Below, one piece after another: positions 16,889 to 27,144 of a stretch of 64,000 nt of DNA; the stretch's first letter is position 1, and every line of letters begins with the position of its first letter. The position numbers and the translations under genes are program-made. The stretch is from Methylovulum psychrotolerans (GTDB taxonomy: Bacteria > Pseudomonadota > Gammaproteobacteria > Methylococcales > Methylomonadaceae). The notes beneath the pieces are model-generated. The model did no database searches. It was given only the letters and a program-made list of their open reading frames with translations, and was not told the DNA's origin. The DNA is taken from assembly GCF_002923755.1 (NCBI RefSeq), contig NZ_PGFZ01000001.1, positions 761,959-825,958 of the forward strand, given 5' to 3'.

Positions 16889-17462
16889 CCTCACCCTTTA
16901 TGACCCATTGCTCAATAATTAACTTTAATTTTGCCTGTCCGTTCATCACGGTCATTTTTCGCGGCAATACGCGGCGGCCCACCGTCTGCATTTGCTTATA
17001 CTCGACCAGCCAACCCGCTTGCCGGAAACCGGACGGCATGTCCACATAAGCCTGCTCCGTAGCCGGCAAGCCGACAATCCAGTAAGCTAATGCCTTAATC
17101 GGCACATCCATGCCCAATTGCTGGTTAATAAACGCCTCCGGCTGGGCCGAAGTCTGCACATTGCCGCCGCCCCGGTCGATACTGACCGTCTCGCCCTGCA
17201 AACGGATGATTGTCGCGCCCTGCCCTAAAGGACCGGACAATTTTAGCTCATCATGCGCCGGGTCATGCTGCCAAAGCAGGTTCGCCGACCAGGCCTCTTT
17301 GCCGCCGCTTAGGGACATGCGCCCCTCCAACGCCCAGTCCGGCAAGGGCGGGCTATTGGCCAGCACCGCCCTTGAATAACTGCCGTCTGGGATGACTTCA
17401 ACGGTGTTGCAGCCGGACAACCATAACGCCACGGCTAACGCCGCAAAAATAGGCCTACGCAT
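16878..17462 (-). CDS. lolB: Outer-membrane lipoprotein receptor LolB
   Basis: 194 residues with a lipoprotein signal (LWLSGC, Cys18). Accepts lipoproteins from periplasmic LolA and inserts them in the outer membrane. The WALEGRMSL and AWSANLLWQHD segments and a beta-rich half-barrel pattern fit the family. It overlaps ispE downstream and follows a TPR lipoprotein gene by 2 bp, a conserved gammaproteobacterial order. Confidence 0.92.
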   Translation of the reverse strand: MRRPIFAALAVALWLSGCNTVEVIPDGSYSRAVLANSPPLPDWALEGRMSLSGGKEAWSANLLWQHDPAHDELKLSGPLGQGATIIRLQGETVSIDRGGGNVQTSAQPEAFINQQLGMDVPIKALAYWIVGLPATEQAYVDMPSGFRQAGWLVEYKQMQTVGRRVLPRKMTVMNGQAKLKLIIEQWVIKGEDGH

Positions 17463-17464
17463 GG

Positions 17465-19219
17465 CTATTGGGCGGGATCTAAGATGCGGGTTTTAAAATC
17501 CAGCAAATAGCGGTCGCTTGGCGCTTCTTTAATAGCCTCGTTATAGATTTTTTTGGCCTGGTCTTTCTTGCCCAAGAACCACAGTACCTCAGCCAGATGC
17601 CCGGCAATCTCGTTCTCTTTCTGCTTGCCGTAGGCCCGTTGCAGATAATCCAAGGCCTTGGCGGTATTGCCCAGCTTAAACTGTAACCAGCCATAGCTAT
17701 CCAAAATCACCGCCTCATCAGGCGACAATTTTAACGCCCGTTGCAGATAACCCTCCGCCTCTTGGTAACGGGTGGTTTTGTCCGCTAAGGTGTAACCCAG
17801 AGCATTTAAGGCCTCGGCATTATCAGGATGCTGGGCGATGATTTTTTTCAAATCCGCTTCCAATACGTCCAGCTTACCGACATGCTCAGCCATCAAAGCG
17901 CGTGCATACAGCAAACCCTTATTATCAGGCTCATCCACCAACGCTTTGCTTAATAGCTCAAAGGCCTTGGCATACTGGCGCTGTTGGCTAAACAACTCCG
18001 CTTGGACAATAACAATACGCTCTTTTTGTTGCGGATATTTCTTCGCCAACGCCACCACGCGGTTTTCCGCTTGGGCGAATTGCTTATCCCGACCTAACAG
18101 GCCGACAGCGGCAATACCCGCCTCAAACCCCAAACGTTCGTCATTGACCTTATCGTACCAAGCCAAAGCCTTAGGTATGTCGTTATCTTGCTCGGCAATT
18201 TTGCCTAAATAATAACTGGCTTGCGGTTGCCATTGCGGGTCTTTCAATAAGGGCGTGAGGGCATCTTCGGCCTCATCCGGCTTATCTTCCTGCAAATACA
18301 CCAGACCTAAAGCCAAACGGCTCTCGGATTCTTGCGGGTTGGCCTTAATAATCGCCTGATACAGCGTGATCGCCTCATCATAGTCACGGTTTTTAATCAA
18401 AACCTGCGCCAGCACCTTTTTGATTTTGATGTCATCGGGCGATTTCTGCACGGCGGCTTTCAGAACCGTTTTCGCCTGATCGAAATGCCCCGACATAATC
18501 GCCAACTGTGCTTGGAGCATTAAGGCCTTATCCCAATTAGGCTGTATGCGTAACGCTTCGGCGACTTTAGCGGCGGCCAAATCCGGCTTGTCCATTTGCG
18601 TTGCCAACAAGGCCTCGACAAAATACACTATCGCTTGGTTAGGATGCCGGGCGGCAACCGTATCCAGCACCTCCAAAACCGGCGCGGACTTATTGGCTTT
18701 TTGCAACACACCCGCCAATTCCAACAAAGCCTTGTCAAAATTTGCCGGATCATTTTTCAATAAGGACTCGATATGCTCCACAGCCGCCGCTTTGTTACCC
18801 GCCTGCAAAGCCGATAAGGCGGCAAATTTCCGCGCCGTGGCATTATTAGGGTCTTGCCGCAACCAAATCTTTATTGCTTCATCCAATTTGTTGCCGTTTT
18901 TCAGATACATGGCTATCATGGCGGCACGCTCGGCAAAACGCGGGTCATGGACACGCTTTGCCGCTTCCATATAACCCTCCAAAGCAATATCATATTGACC
19001 ACGCTGTCCTGCCAATTCAGCGGTTAACAGCATAAACAGCACATCAGGGTCTATAGAAGTATTAACATCTTTGGGCTTAGGCTTAATCACGGCAGGCTTA
19101 TCGGCGACCTGGACCGCGTCGGAAACCTGCGGCTTATCCGGCGCACTGGCGCAGCCGTATAGCAAGACCAGCGTAGTTACTGAGAATAATCTAAAAATAA
19201 ACAGTCTAAAAGTTAACAC
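17465..19219 (-). CDS. TPR-repeat lipoprotein upstream of lolB
   Basis: 584 residues. A lipobox lies at VLLYGC. TPR-like helical pairs run from about residue 55 to the end, with clear repeats such as NAEALNALGYTLADKTTRYQEA and DEAVILDSYGWLQFKLGNT. The family sits upstream of lolB-ispE in Pseudomonas and relatives. Its role is not well established; as an outer-membrane-anchored TPR scaffold it may act in envelope assembly. It is divergent from hemA across 230 bp. Confidence 0.85.
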   Translation of the reverse strand: MLTFRLFIFRLFSVTTLVLLYGCASAPDKPQVSDAVQVADKPAVIKPKPKDVNTSIDPDVLFMLLTAELAGQRGQYDIALEGYMEAAKRVHDPRFAERAAMIAMYLKNGNKLDEAIKIWLRQDPNNATARKFAALSALQAGNKAAAVEHIESLLKNDPANFDKALLELAGVLQKANKSAPVLEVLDTVAARHPNQAIVYFVEALLATQMDKPDLAAAKVAEALRIQPNWDKALMLQAQLAIMSGHFDQAKTVLKAAVQKSPDDIKIKKVLAQVLIKNRDYDEAITLYQAIIKANPQESESRLALGLVYLQEDKPDEAEDALTPLLKDPQWQPQASYYLGKIAEQDNDIPKALAWYDKVNDERLGFEAGIAAVGLLGRDKQFAQAENRVVALAKKYPQQKERIVIVQAELFSQQRQYAKAFELLSKALVDEPDNKGLLYARALMAEHVGKLDVLEADLKKIIAQHPDNAEALNALGYTLADKTTRYQEAEGYLQRALKLSPDEAVILDSYGWLQFKLGNTAKALDYLQRAYGKQKENEIAGHLAEVLWFLGKKDQAKKIYNEAIKEAPSDRYLLDFKTRILDPAQ

Positions 19220-19449
19220 TCACAATCCTATTTTAGGTCTCAAAGGTAGGGCTATAGATTAGCAGAAAAAGCCGTTGATTTAGAGAGCTGATTACAGCAT
19301 TTTCATTAAGCTATTCTATTTCTTGGCATAGAGCGAGATAATATACGGCTGATTTAGCAAAAAGCCATCGGCGCAGGCCTAATTTAAGCCCTTATAGCCC
19401 TGGCAAAACCCATATCGAAACCGGTAACGTCCAATTGACCACCCATACC

Positions 19450-20709
19450 ATGACACTCCTTGCCGTAGGGATTAATTACCAAACCGCTCCGGTCTCTGTC
19501 CGCGAACGGCTGTCCTTCCCTGCCGACGTCTTGCAGCCTTCCCTGCAAGAGCTGCATAACCTTAAGGAAATTAGCGAAGCGGCGATCCTGTCGACCTGCA
19601 ACCGCACCGAATTTTACTGCGCCGCCAGCACCACCAACCAGCAAATCCTGATTGATTGGGTCGCGCAAAACAAGCATTTGGACAGCCATGACCTTACCCC
19701 CTACCTGTACAGCCACACCGGTCCCGCCTTAATCCGGCATATTTTCCGCGTCGCCAGCGGTTTGGACTCGATGATCTTGGGGGAACCGCAAATCTTAGGG
19801 CAAATGAAGACCGCCTACCAAGCGGCTTGTGACGCGGGAACCTTAGGCAAACATCTGGGCAAACTGTTCCAGCACACCTTTACCGCCGCCAAAAAAGTCC
19901 GTACCGACACCGCCATCGGCTCCAGCCCGGTGTCGGTCGCGTTTGCCGCCGTGCAACTCGCCCAACAGATTTTCGACAAGCTCAGCGAACAAACCGCCCT
20001 GCTGATCGGCGCGGGCGAAACTATAGAGCTGACCGCCCGGCATTTAAGCCAACAAGGCATAGGCCGACTCATCATCGCCAACCGCACGTTTGACAAAGCC
20101 CATGCCCTCGCCACGCAGTTTAACGGCTACGCCATCGACTTGTCGGAATTGCCTAACCACCTGGCCGAGGCCGACATTGTCATCTCCTCAACCGCCAGTT
20201 CCTTACCGATATTAGGTAAAGGGCGGGTAGAGAGCGCCTTAAAAAAACGTAAACACAAGCCCATGTTTATGGTAGATTTGGCAGTGCCGCGCGATATTGA
20301 GGCGGAAGTCGAACAATTGCGCGACGTATACCTGTACACGGTTGATGACCTCCAACACACCATCGACCAAAACATGAACTCCCGGCGCTTGGCGGCGGCC
20401 CAAGCGGAAGAGATTATCGACACCCAAGTCGACTATTTTCTGGCGTGGCTACGCGCCCAAGGGGCGCAATCGACCCTGCGCGACTTTCGCCTATCTGCCG
20501 AAACCATCCGCGATGAAGCTTTACAAAAAGCCCAACTTGCGCTCAAAAACGGTGCGTCCGCCGAAGAAACCTTAAACCGTCTCGCCCACACCCTCACCAA
20601 TAAACTCATCCATACGCCCAGCAGCCAAATCAGGATTGCCGCCGAAAACGAACGTCATGACTTAGTCGCCGCTGCCCGCGAAATTTTTAAACTCAGCGAT
20701 ACCCAATGA
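19450..20709 (+). CDS. hemA: Glutamyl-tRNA reductase
   Basis: 419 residues from the ATG at 19450; the frame extends to a TTG at 19435 without family support. Reduces Glu-tRNA to glutamate-1-semialdehyde, the first step of C5 haem synthesis. Motifs: [14 protein letters not shown] at the N-terminus, STCNRTEFY with the catalytic Cys, [19 protein letters not shown], and the NADPH-binding [15 protein letters not shown]. It overlaps prfA by 4 bp (ATGA), the normal hemA-prfA operon. Confidence 0.97.
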   Translation: MTLLAVGINYQTAPVSVRERLSFPADVLQPSLQELHNLKEISEAAILSTCNRTEFYCAASTTNQQILIDWVAQNKHLDSHDLTPYLYSHTGPALIRHIFRVASGLDSMILGEPQILGQMKTAYQAACDAGTLGKHLGKLFQHTFTAAKKVRTDTAIGSSPVSVAFAAVQLAQQIFDKLSEQTALLIGAGETIELTARHLSQQGIGRLIIANRTFDKAHALATQFNGYAIDLSELPNHLAEADIVISSTASSLPILGKGRVESALKKRKHKPMFMVDLAVPRDIEAEVEQLRDVYLYTVDDLQHTIDQNMNSRRLAAAQAEEIIDTQVDYFLAWLRAQGAQSTLRDFRLSAETIRDEALQKAQLALKNGASAEETLNRLAHTLTNKLIHTPSSQIRIAAENERHDLVAAAREIFKLSDTQ

Positions 20710-21791
20710 AAAAATCCATACAAATCAAACTTGAAAATCTGTGCGAACGCTACGACGAAATCGCCGCCCTGCTCTCAGAACCGGAAGTGCAAGGCAACCA
20801 AAACCGCTTCCGCACCTTAAGCCAAGAATACGCGCAAATCACCCCGCTGGTAGAATGCTATAAACGCTATGAGCAAGCGCAAGACATGCTCGCCTCGGCC
20901 AAAGACATGCTCAATGACAGCGACGCCGATATGCGCGAACTGGCTAAAGAAGAAATCCGGGATGCCGAAAACCAAATCGACGCGCTCGACCACGAGTTGC
21001 AACTGTTATTGCTGCCCAAAGACCCTAACGACAACCGTAACATCTTTTTAGAAATCCGCGCAGGTACTGGCGGCGACGAAGCGGCGATTTTTTCCGGCGA
21101 CTTATCGCGCATGTACCAACGCTATGCCGAACGGCGTGGCTGGCAAACCGAAATCATTAACGAAAGCCATGGCGATCACGGCGGCTATAAAGAAGTCATT
21201 TTGCGCGTTTCCGGGCGTGACGTGTATTCGCAACTAAAATTTGAATCCGGCGCCCACCGCGTCCAACGGGTGCCTGAAACCGAATCGCAAGGCCGTATCC
21301 ATACCTCCGCCTGCACCGTCGCCATCATGCCCGAAGTGGACGAAGTCGATGCCGTCGACATCAATCCGGCTGATCTGAAAGTCGATACCTACCGCGCCTC
21401 CGGGGCAGGTGGCCAGCATATCAACAAAACCGAATCGGCGATCCGTATCACCCACATCCCTACTGGAGTGGTAGTCGAATGCCAAGATGAGCGCTCACAA
21501 CACAAAAATCGCGCCCGCGCCATGTCCTTGCTGGCCTCGCGCCTGCTTTCCGCCGAACAGGAAAAGCACCATGCCGAACAATCGGCAACCCGTAAGCTAC
21601 AAGTCGGCAGCGGCGACCGTTCCGAACGCATCCGCACCTATAACTACCCGCAAGGCCGCCTCACCGACCACCGCATCAACTTGACCCTATACAAGCTCGA
21701 CGACATTATGCAAGGTGGCTTGGAGCAAGTCATCCAGCCTCTAATCCACGAACACCAGGCGGAAATGCTGACGCAATTGGGCGAAGATTAA
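20706..21791 (+). CDS. prfA: Peptide chain release factor 1
   Basis: 361 residues, standard length. Recognises UAA and UAG and triggers peptide release. The GGQ motif lies in [15 protein letters not shown] and the codon-recognition region before it; the C-terminal [13 protein letters not shown] segment is typical. It is followed not by prmC, its usual partner (the GGQ methyltransferase), but by an inserted Rpn-family gene, with prmC beyond that. Confidence 0.97.
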   Translation: MKKSIQIKLENLCERYDEIAALLSEPEVQGNQNRFRTLSQEYAQITPLVECYKRYEQAQDMLASAKDMLNDSDADMRELAKEEIRDAENQIDALDHELQLLLLPKDPNDNRNIFLEIRAGTGGDEAAIFSGDLSRMYQRYAERRGWQTEIINESHGDHGGYKEVILRVSGRDVYSQLKFESGAHRVQRVPETESQGRIHTSACTVAIMPEVDEVDAVDINPADLKVDTYRASGAGGQHINKTESAIRITHIPTGVVVECQDERSQHKNRARAMSLLASRLLSAEQEKHHAEQSATRKLQVGSGDRSERIRTYNYPQGRLTDHRINLTLYKLDDIMQGGLEQVIQPLIHEHQAEMLTQLGED

Positions 21792-21862
21792 GGCAATCAG
21801 CCTTTATGACATTCTGCTGTTAGGCCTTGTCGCCGATAAAACCACCTCTAGCCGATAAAACC

Positions 21863-22810
21863 ATGACCGAAGCCCTGCACGACAAAGGTTACAAGCGCCT
21901 GTTCTCCAACAAGGTGATTTTCCGCCAATTAATCGAAAGCTTTGTCCTTGAGGACTGGGTGCAAAACTGCGATTTTAGCCAGTGCCAAAGGGTGGATAAG
22001 TCTTTTGTCTCGGAACACTACAAAGAAACCGAAAGCGACCTGATTTATCAGGTCAAATTCAAAGGCAGCAGTAATGCCTACATCTTTTTGCTGACAGAAT
22101 TCCAAGCCACCGCCCCTTGGTACATGGCCATCAGGATGCTCAACTATGTCGGCAACTTTTACATGGACTGGCTACGCGATAATCCCCAAAAGCAGGATTT
22201 GCCGCCGATATTCCCGCTGGTGCTGTACAACGGCAACCCAAAATGGACGGCGGCGACCGATTTTGCCAGCCTACTGGGGGCAAACCATATATTGGGCAAA
22301 TATACCCCGCAGCTTCACTATTGCCTGATTGACGAAAGCCAATACGACCTTGAAAACCTGCGGCAAATGGGCAACCTCGTTTCCACCCTGATTATCGCGG
22401 AACGGTGTACCGACATAGCAACCATCAACCAAGCGTTTCTGGCGCTCTATGATAAATATGACCCGCTTGGGAGCGAAGAAAAACAACCTTTCATGGACTT
22501 GCTGAACTGGTTCATTCAGCTTATCCTAAGGGAGAAAGTATCCGGTGACGGCTATCAGGAATTGGTGAATACAATCTATGATTCGAAAGAAAAGGTGGCA
22601 AACGTGTTAACAGAAACATTAGCAAAATATGGGCAAAATTTTTATGTCAAAGGCAGAGAAGAAGGTTTGCAAGAAGGCTTGCAGAAAGGCAGACAAGAAG
22701 CCCTGCTCAATGCGGCCCGCAAGCTGTTAAGCTCAATGGATGATGTCGCGATTGCCGAAATAACCGGCTTGCCCGCCGCTACCATCGCCGAACTGCGCCG
22801 CACTTGCTAA
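21863..22810 (+). CDS. Rpn-family (PD-(D/E)XK) putative nuclease/transposase
   Basis: 315 residues from the ATG at 21863; a TTG at 21827 is less likely. The N-terminus HDKGYKRLFSNKVIFRQLIE and the SDLIYQVKF...YIFLLTEFQA segment are hallmarks of the Rpn (YhgA-like) family, which includes RecA-independent recombination-promoting nucleases. The acidic and Gln residues (ESDLIYQV, LLTEFQ) match the PD-(D/E)XK core. The C-terminus has the usual short GREEGLQEGLQKGRQEA repeat. A 13-nt direct repeat (21832-21844, 21851-21863) lies at its start. The gene splits prfA from prmC, suggesting insertion. Confidence 0.85.
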   Translation: MTEALHDKGYKRLFSNKVIFRQLIESFVLEDWVQNCDFSQCQRVDKSFVSEHYKETESDLIYQVKFKGSSNAYIFLLTEFQATAPWYMAIRMLNYVGNFYMDWLRDNPQKQDLPPIFPLVLYNGNPKWTAATDFASLLGANHILGKYTPQLHYCLIDESQYDLENLRQMGNLVSTLIIAERCTDIATINQAFLALYDKYDPLGSEEKQPFMDLLNWFIQLILREKVSGDGYQELVNTIYDSKEKVANVLTETLAKYGQNFYVKGREEGLQEGLQKGRQEALLNAARKLLSSMDDVAIAEITGLPAATIAELRRTC

Positions 22811-22961
22811 GAATTAAAGGCACTTTCCCTTTCCAAGTATTCCCTATCTCCACAGAGCATAATGGGCAGACATTTCTCTTTCGGCTATAAATGCAATGCT
22901 GAAATACGGCACTACGCCCATTCATGTAGGCCTTAACGCGCCTACCCAACACCAAATACCC

Positions 22962-23798
22962 ATGCCCACCATTAACGCCCTTCTGGCACAAGCCAGCCAA
23001 AACCTAAACGCCAGCAGCGGCTCCCCGGCCTTAGATGCCGAAGTCCTGCTATGCCACGTTTTGCAAAAAAACCGCTCTTATCTACGCGCCAGGTGCGACA
23101 ACACCCTTACAGAAACCGAGCAAGAACAATTTTGGCAACTTTGCCGCCACCGTCAACAAGGCCATCCTATCGCTTACCTCACCGGACAGCGCGAATTTTG
23201 GTCACGCGACTTTATCGTCACCCCGGACGTGCTTATCCCGCGCCCTGATACCGAGTTGCTGATAGAACTCAGCTTGGCCTTGGTCGCCCACGATGCACCA
23301 GGCCCTATTCTCGACCTAGGTACAGGCTCCGGCATCATTGCCATTATCCTCGCCGCCGAACGCCCCAACGCCCACGTCACTGCCACTGACTTTAGCCCTA
23401 AGGCTTTAGCCGTCGCCCAACAAAACGCCGCCCGCCATCATCTCAACAATATCGGCTTTTATCATAGCAATTGGTTTGCCGACCTGCCGCCGCAACGCTT
23501 TCAGCTCATCGTCAGTAACCCGCCTTACATTGATCCGCAAGACCCACACCTACACCAGGGTGATGTCCGCTTCGAACCGGATTCGGCATTAATCGCCGCC
23601 GACCATGGCTTGCAGGACATTAAAACCATAGTGGCTACCGCCAGACACTGGCTGAGCGAAGAAGGATATTTGCTAATAGAGCACGGTTATGACCAAGAGG
23701 CTGCCGTACAGGCTATTTTTAAAGCATCTGGTTATCAGGATGTACGGACGCATAAAGATTTATCGGGACAAGCGCGGGTGACGGGTGGGCAAACCTAA
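22962..23798 (+). CDS. prmC: Release factor glutamine methyltransferase
   Basis: 278 residues from the ATG at 22962; the upstream extension to 22896 lacks family similarity. Methylates the Gln of the GGQ motif in RF1 and RF2 using SAM. Motifs: SAM loop LDLGTGSGIIAI, the catalytic NPPY in VSNPPYIDP, and the REFWSRDF...LIPRPDTELLIE region. It belongs to the hemA-prfA-prmC unit but is displaced by the Rpn gene. Confidence 0.95.
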   Translation: MPTINALLAQASQNLNASSGSPALDAEVLLCHVLQKNRSYLRARCDNTLTETEQEQFWQLCRHRQQGHPIAYLTGQREFWSRDFIVTPDVLIPRPDTELLIELSLALVAHDAPGPILDLGTGSGIIAIILAAERPNAHVTATDFSPKALAVAQQNAARHHLNNIGFYHSNWFADLPPQRFQLIVSNPPYIDPQDPHLHQGDVRFEPDSALIAADHGLQDIKTIVATARHWLSEEGYLLIEHGYDQEAAVQAIFKASGYQDVRTHKDLSGQARVTGGQT

Positions 23799-23822
23799 AG
23801 TATAGGCATACGCCCTGGAACG

Positions 23823-23970
23823 TATACTCTGAACGGTCAAGTTTTCGGCTTTTACAATTCACCGTAGGGTACGCTGTGCGTACCTTTTGCACTGATTTTA
23901 TGAGGTTTTTTTAAAGGTACGCACAGCGTACCCTACCAAAAAAACCGAAAACTTGACCGTTTAAAGTATA
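23823..23970. repeat. 148-bp TIR-bounded repeat, copy 2
   Basis: Arms of 26 nt at 23823-23848 and 23945-23970 match in inverted orientation with two mismatches. They begin TATACT and end in AACGGTCAAGTTTTCGG. Just inside is a second inverted pair, GTAGGGTACGC...GCGTACCCTAC. The short relative at 8975-9069 shares both arms and the GTAGGGTAC core but lacks the middle. It has no ORF and TA-rich tips, so it looks like a non-autonomous mobile repeat. Confidence 0.75.
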
Positions 23971-24012
23971 GATACCTTACCGCCGCTTGCAGCTAAGCCA
24001 CAAAACGCGTGC

Positions 24013-24615
24013 CTAGGCGCATTGGATACCGATATGGTTTGCTTGGGCTTGCACCCGCCCGAACCACGCCTTTATATGCCGATAAGCGGACAGGTCAAAC
24101 TCGCCCTCCTCGGCAACATGGGTATAGGCGTATAAGGCCATATCGGCAATGCTATACTGGTCGGCGACAAAAAAGCACTTAGCTTGCAAATGCCGCTCCA
24201 TCACATCCAAAGCCGCATAGCCCGCCTCCATCTTACCCTTCAGCGGCTCCGCATAATGGTCTTTCGCCTTGAGAATACTGATCCAATAACGTGCTGTGGC
24301 AATATTCGGCTCATGGCTATACTGCTCAAAAAACAGCCACTGCAAGACTTGCGCTTGGGCAAAGGCATCGGTCGGCAAAAACGCCGTATTCATCGCCAGA
24401 TACCACAAAATAGCGTTCGATTCCGGCAAATAGTTGCCGTTATGCGCCAACACCGGCACCCGGCCATTAGGGTTAAGCTGCAAAAACGCATCAGTACGCG
24501 ATTGCCCGCTTAAAATATCGACATCAACCCTTTCGTAGGCAATGCCCAACTGCTTAAGCAACAACCGTATTTTGTAGCAATTGCCCGACGGCAAAAAATC
24601 ATAAAGCTTGTACAT
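24013..24615 (-). CDS. Glutathione S-transferase family protein
   Basis: 200 residues from the ATG at 24615. An N-terminal thioredoxin-like domain (about 1-80) with LPSGNCYKIRLLLKQLG, the cis-Pro motif NGRVPVL and the glutathione-binding PESNAIL. An all-helical C-terminal domain carries SIADMALYAYTHVAEEG, the N-capping motif. It follows an SDR gene by 38 bp and probably shares its operon. The substrate is unknown. Confidence 0.9.
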   Translation of the reverse strand: MYKLYDFLPSGNCYKIRLLLKQLGIAYERVDVDILSGQSRTDAFLQLNPNGRVPVLAHNGNYLPESNAILWYLAMNTAFLPTDAFAQAQVLQWLFFEQYSHEPNIATARYWISILKAKDHYAEPLKGKMEAGYAALDVMERHLQAKCFFVADQYSIADMALYAYTHVAEEGEFDLSAYRHIKAWFGRVQAQANHIGIQCA

Positions 24616-24653
24616 ATCCGCCCCATTAAGAAGTAAAAACGCCACCTTTTCCC

Positions 24654-25499
24654 CTAGCCAGACTTGCCCTCCCCCAACAACACAAACAACAGCCTATCCA
24701 ATAGCCTCGCGGGCAACAGCTTTGGCAAATAAAAATTGGCAAATTTTTGCGGAACCGGATTGTAGCGCACCTTAGGGCGCTTGGCCTGCATGATGTTTAG
24801 CACCAGCTTAGCGATAACGAGAGGGCTTAAGCCTTTTTTCTCGCCCGCCAAAGAGATGGCGATAAATTTTTTAAACGGCTGCTCGTAGCAGCTCCCCGGA
24901 AAGAAATTAGGGGTTGCCGCTTTTGCCCAAATAGGCGTTCTGACGCTGCCCGGCGCAACCACGACAACATCAATGCCCAACAGCAGCAATTCACGCCTTA
25001 AACTATAAGACAAGCCTTCCAGCGCATGTTTGCTTGCCGTATAACCGCCTAAGAACGGCATGGCCAGTTGCCCAGAAACCGAACTGATATTGACGATTTT
25101 AGGCCTAATGCCCGCACTATCCGCCCCCAATAGCGGCAAAAAAGCCTGTATGACCCGAACCGGCGCCAACACATTCACCTCCAGCATCGTCTGTATGTCA
25201 TCCAGCGGTTGCAATTGCAGCGGCGCGGGCATGACAATACCCGCATTATTAACAATAACATTGAGTGGCCTGCCTGCCAAAGCCGCTTCTACCGTCACAA
25301 CCGCCTGGCGCAAGGCAGCCTCGTCCCGCACGTCAGCAAGCAAAGGCACGAACAATTCCCCCCACTTAGCTTGGCAACGGACCGCATCTGCGGCGGTTCT
25401 CAGCGTCCCAAACACCCTGTAACCGCTGTCTATACATGTTTGCGCAATCGCCTCACCGATACCGGATGACACCCCTGTAATTAGCACCGTATTTTTCAT
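24654..25499 (-). CDS. Short-chain dehydrogenase/reductase
   Basis: 281 residues. NAD(P) fold TGVSSGIGEAIA, NNAGIV, the catalytic Ser in NISSVSGQ, and the YTASK catalytic pair. The start is the ATG at 25499 with GGAGG 7 bp upstream. A C-terminal extension beyond 230 residues (RYNPVPQKFANFYLPKL) resembles membrane-associated retinol-dehydrogenase-like SDRs. It lies between a Crp/Fnr regulator gene and a GST gene on one strand. The substrate is unknown. Confidence 0.9.
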   Translation of the reverse strand: MKNTVLITGVSSGIGEAIAQTCIDSGYRVFGTLRTAADAVRCQAKWGELFVPLLADVRDEAALRQAVVTVEAALAGRPLNVIVNNAGIVMPAPLQLQPLDDIQTMLEVNVLAPVRVIQAFLPLLGADSAGIRPKIVNISSVSGQLAMPFLGGYTASKHALEGLSYSLRRELLLLGIDVVVVAPGSVRTPIWAKAATPNFFPGSCYEQPFKKFIAISLAGEKKGLSPLVIAKLVLNIMQAKRPKVRYNPVPQKFANFYLPKLLPARLLDRLLFVLLGEGKSG

Positions 25500-25571
25500 C
25501 ACTTTTCCTCCGTTGAGTTAAAGTGTCATGATGCCGCATTTATCGCCAATAGACCTGACACATTTGTGACA

Positions 25572-26201
25572 CTAACGGCGGTCAGCCAACTTTTTTCTGA
25601 TCCGGCTTAATGATTGCCGCTCAATGCCCAAATAAGAGGCGAGATGCGTTAAAGAAACCCTGCCAAACAAATCGGGATGCTGCCGGACAAAATTCAAGTA
25701 GCGCTGTTCGGCCACCTCCACCAGACACGCCTCTATTCGCGCCTGCTGCGCGGCCAGCACCTGCTCTTTATATCGCCGCCCATAAGTCTCCAGATTTTTA
25801 AAACGGCCAAACCCGTCCGCCATCGCCGTATACGGCAAATCAACGATGATACAAGGCTCAAGGCACTGGAAAGCATAGCGGGAAGGCTGGCGGGCGACAA
25901 AGGCGGCGCAATCGGTCGCGTAATCGTTTTCTTTGACAAAGCCCATAGTAATGTCGTTGCCGTCACTGTCAATATAAAAACTACGCAGCAAACCCGCATA
26001 AACAAAGCCTATCGCGTTTTGGACAACGCCGGCCTGCAAATATAACGCCCGACTTTTATAATCAGCCACCACAACGCTTGCCGCCAAAAAATCCTGCTCC
26101 GCTTCGGTAAGCTCAGGACACAAGACCCGATAAGCGTTGAGATAAGCGGGTATGGCCTGCTTGGCCAAAGTTTCGGCACAGGGCCGTAGCACTTTATTCA
26201 T
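25572..26201 (-). CDS. Crp/Fnr-family transcriptional regulator
   Basis: 209 residues from the ATG at 26201; the frame extends upstream without homology. A cyclic-nucleotide-type sensor domain (about 25-130) and a short C-terminal HTH, VSLTHLASYLGIERQSLSRIRKKL. This is the small subgroup that commonly regulates adjacent oxidoreductase genes. It is co-directional with the SDR and GST genes (72 bp gap) and likely controls them (inference). The 336 bp upstream (26202-26537) hold no convincing gene. Confidence 0.83.
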   Translation of the reverse strand: MNKVLRPCAETLAKQAIPAYLNAYRVLCPELTEAEQDFLAASVVVADYKSRALYLQAGVVQNAIGFVYAGLLRSFYIDSDGNDITMGFVKENDYATDCAAFVARQPSRYAFQCLEPCIIVDLPYTAMADGFGRFKNLETYGRRYKEQVLAAQQARIEACLVEVAEQRYLNFVRQHPDLFGRVSLTHLASYLGIERQSLSRIRKKLADRR

Positions 26202-26537
26202 AGCAACAGTTACCAAACACAAAGGGATAAGATAAGCGGGCAGGCCACAATGGAACCGTCCCATCAGGGAAGGACAACGCTGGCAAAGCAGTGACTAAGA
26301 AAATTACCAAACCCGAAAATGGGTGGGAAGGGGAACGGAGTATCAAAAACGGGGGATAGAATAGAAGCTGGTTTTTTTACTTATTATGGGACTGCTTTAG
26401 AAAACCCATCCGGCAGTTATCATAAACCTACCCGTTTAAAAGACCGCCACCCCCGCTTTCGCAGACCGGGTGGTGGAAACAGCAAAAAGCCACACCAAGA
26501 GAACCCCGAAAAGCCTCCCGGTATGGCTTAAAGAATC

Positions 26538-26924
26538 TTACAACAGACCTTTCAGATCTTGGAAGCCTTTATAAGCATTTCTCAATTCTTGCTCTGCTTC
26601 TTGTAACGCGTTGTCTTTAGCGTGGTTTTTAGCAGCTTTCAATTTGTTGTTAGCTCTTGAACGGGCCATATCAACTTTATCGTTAGCGTTGATTTCTTTG
26701 CTGGCATCCAGGGCATCTTTAATTAATTTAGAAACCGCTTCACCATCGGAACCGCTGGCAATCGCATCAATCGCTAACTTTACTTTAGCAGATACCATGT
26801 CAATTGCTTCCACAGGGGCGTAAACGACTCTGCCTGGATCAGTTTCAGCAACAGCGATTGATGAAACACCGCCTAAAGCCGATGCAATCACTAAAGAAAG
26901 TAAGATTTTTTTCAAGTTTTTCAT
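26538..26924 (-). CDS. Small periplasmic helical protein, paralog 1
   Basis: 128 residues: a signal peptide (MKNLKKILLSLVIASALG, cleavage near AVAE), then about 100 residues of continuous amphipathic helix. Conserved blocks ASKEINANDKVDMARSRAN and LKAAKNHAKDNALQEAEQEL recur in the neighbour at 27145-27534. Its function is unknown. It looks like a periplasmic helical bundle of the kind often abundant in methanotroph genomes (inference). Confidence 0.7.
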   Translation of the reverse strand: MKNLKKILLSLVIASALGGVSSIAVAETDPGRVVYAPVEAIDMVSAKVKLAIDAIASGSDGEAVSKLIKDALDASKEINANDKVDMARSRANNKLKAAKNHAKDNALQEAEQELRNAYKGFQDLKGLL

Positions 26925-27144
26925 GTTTCACTAGTCCCCTAGTTGTTATTTTTCGTAAAAATTTCGCCTGCACAGCCATTGTTTACAGCCATGTGACAAA
27001 ATTATTCTAGCATATTTTAGGCGTTTTCAATCGTGCAAACTGCGTAAAAAACCACTTTTTTAGCAATATTTTTAATAGCCCCCCATCAGGCCCAAAATCG
27101 GCAAAATAAGTCCGCCAAAATAGGCCTGACAGGCAAACAACTAC

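Noticed and set aside
26319-26531. Plus-strand ORF of 70 codons
   Set aside because: It is rich in Gly, Pro and Lys, has no ribosome site and no known motif; the stretch is likely a spacer with a CCACCC/GGGTGG hairpin.
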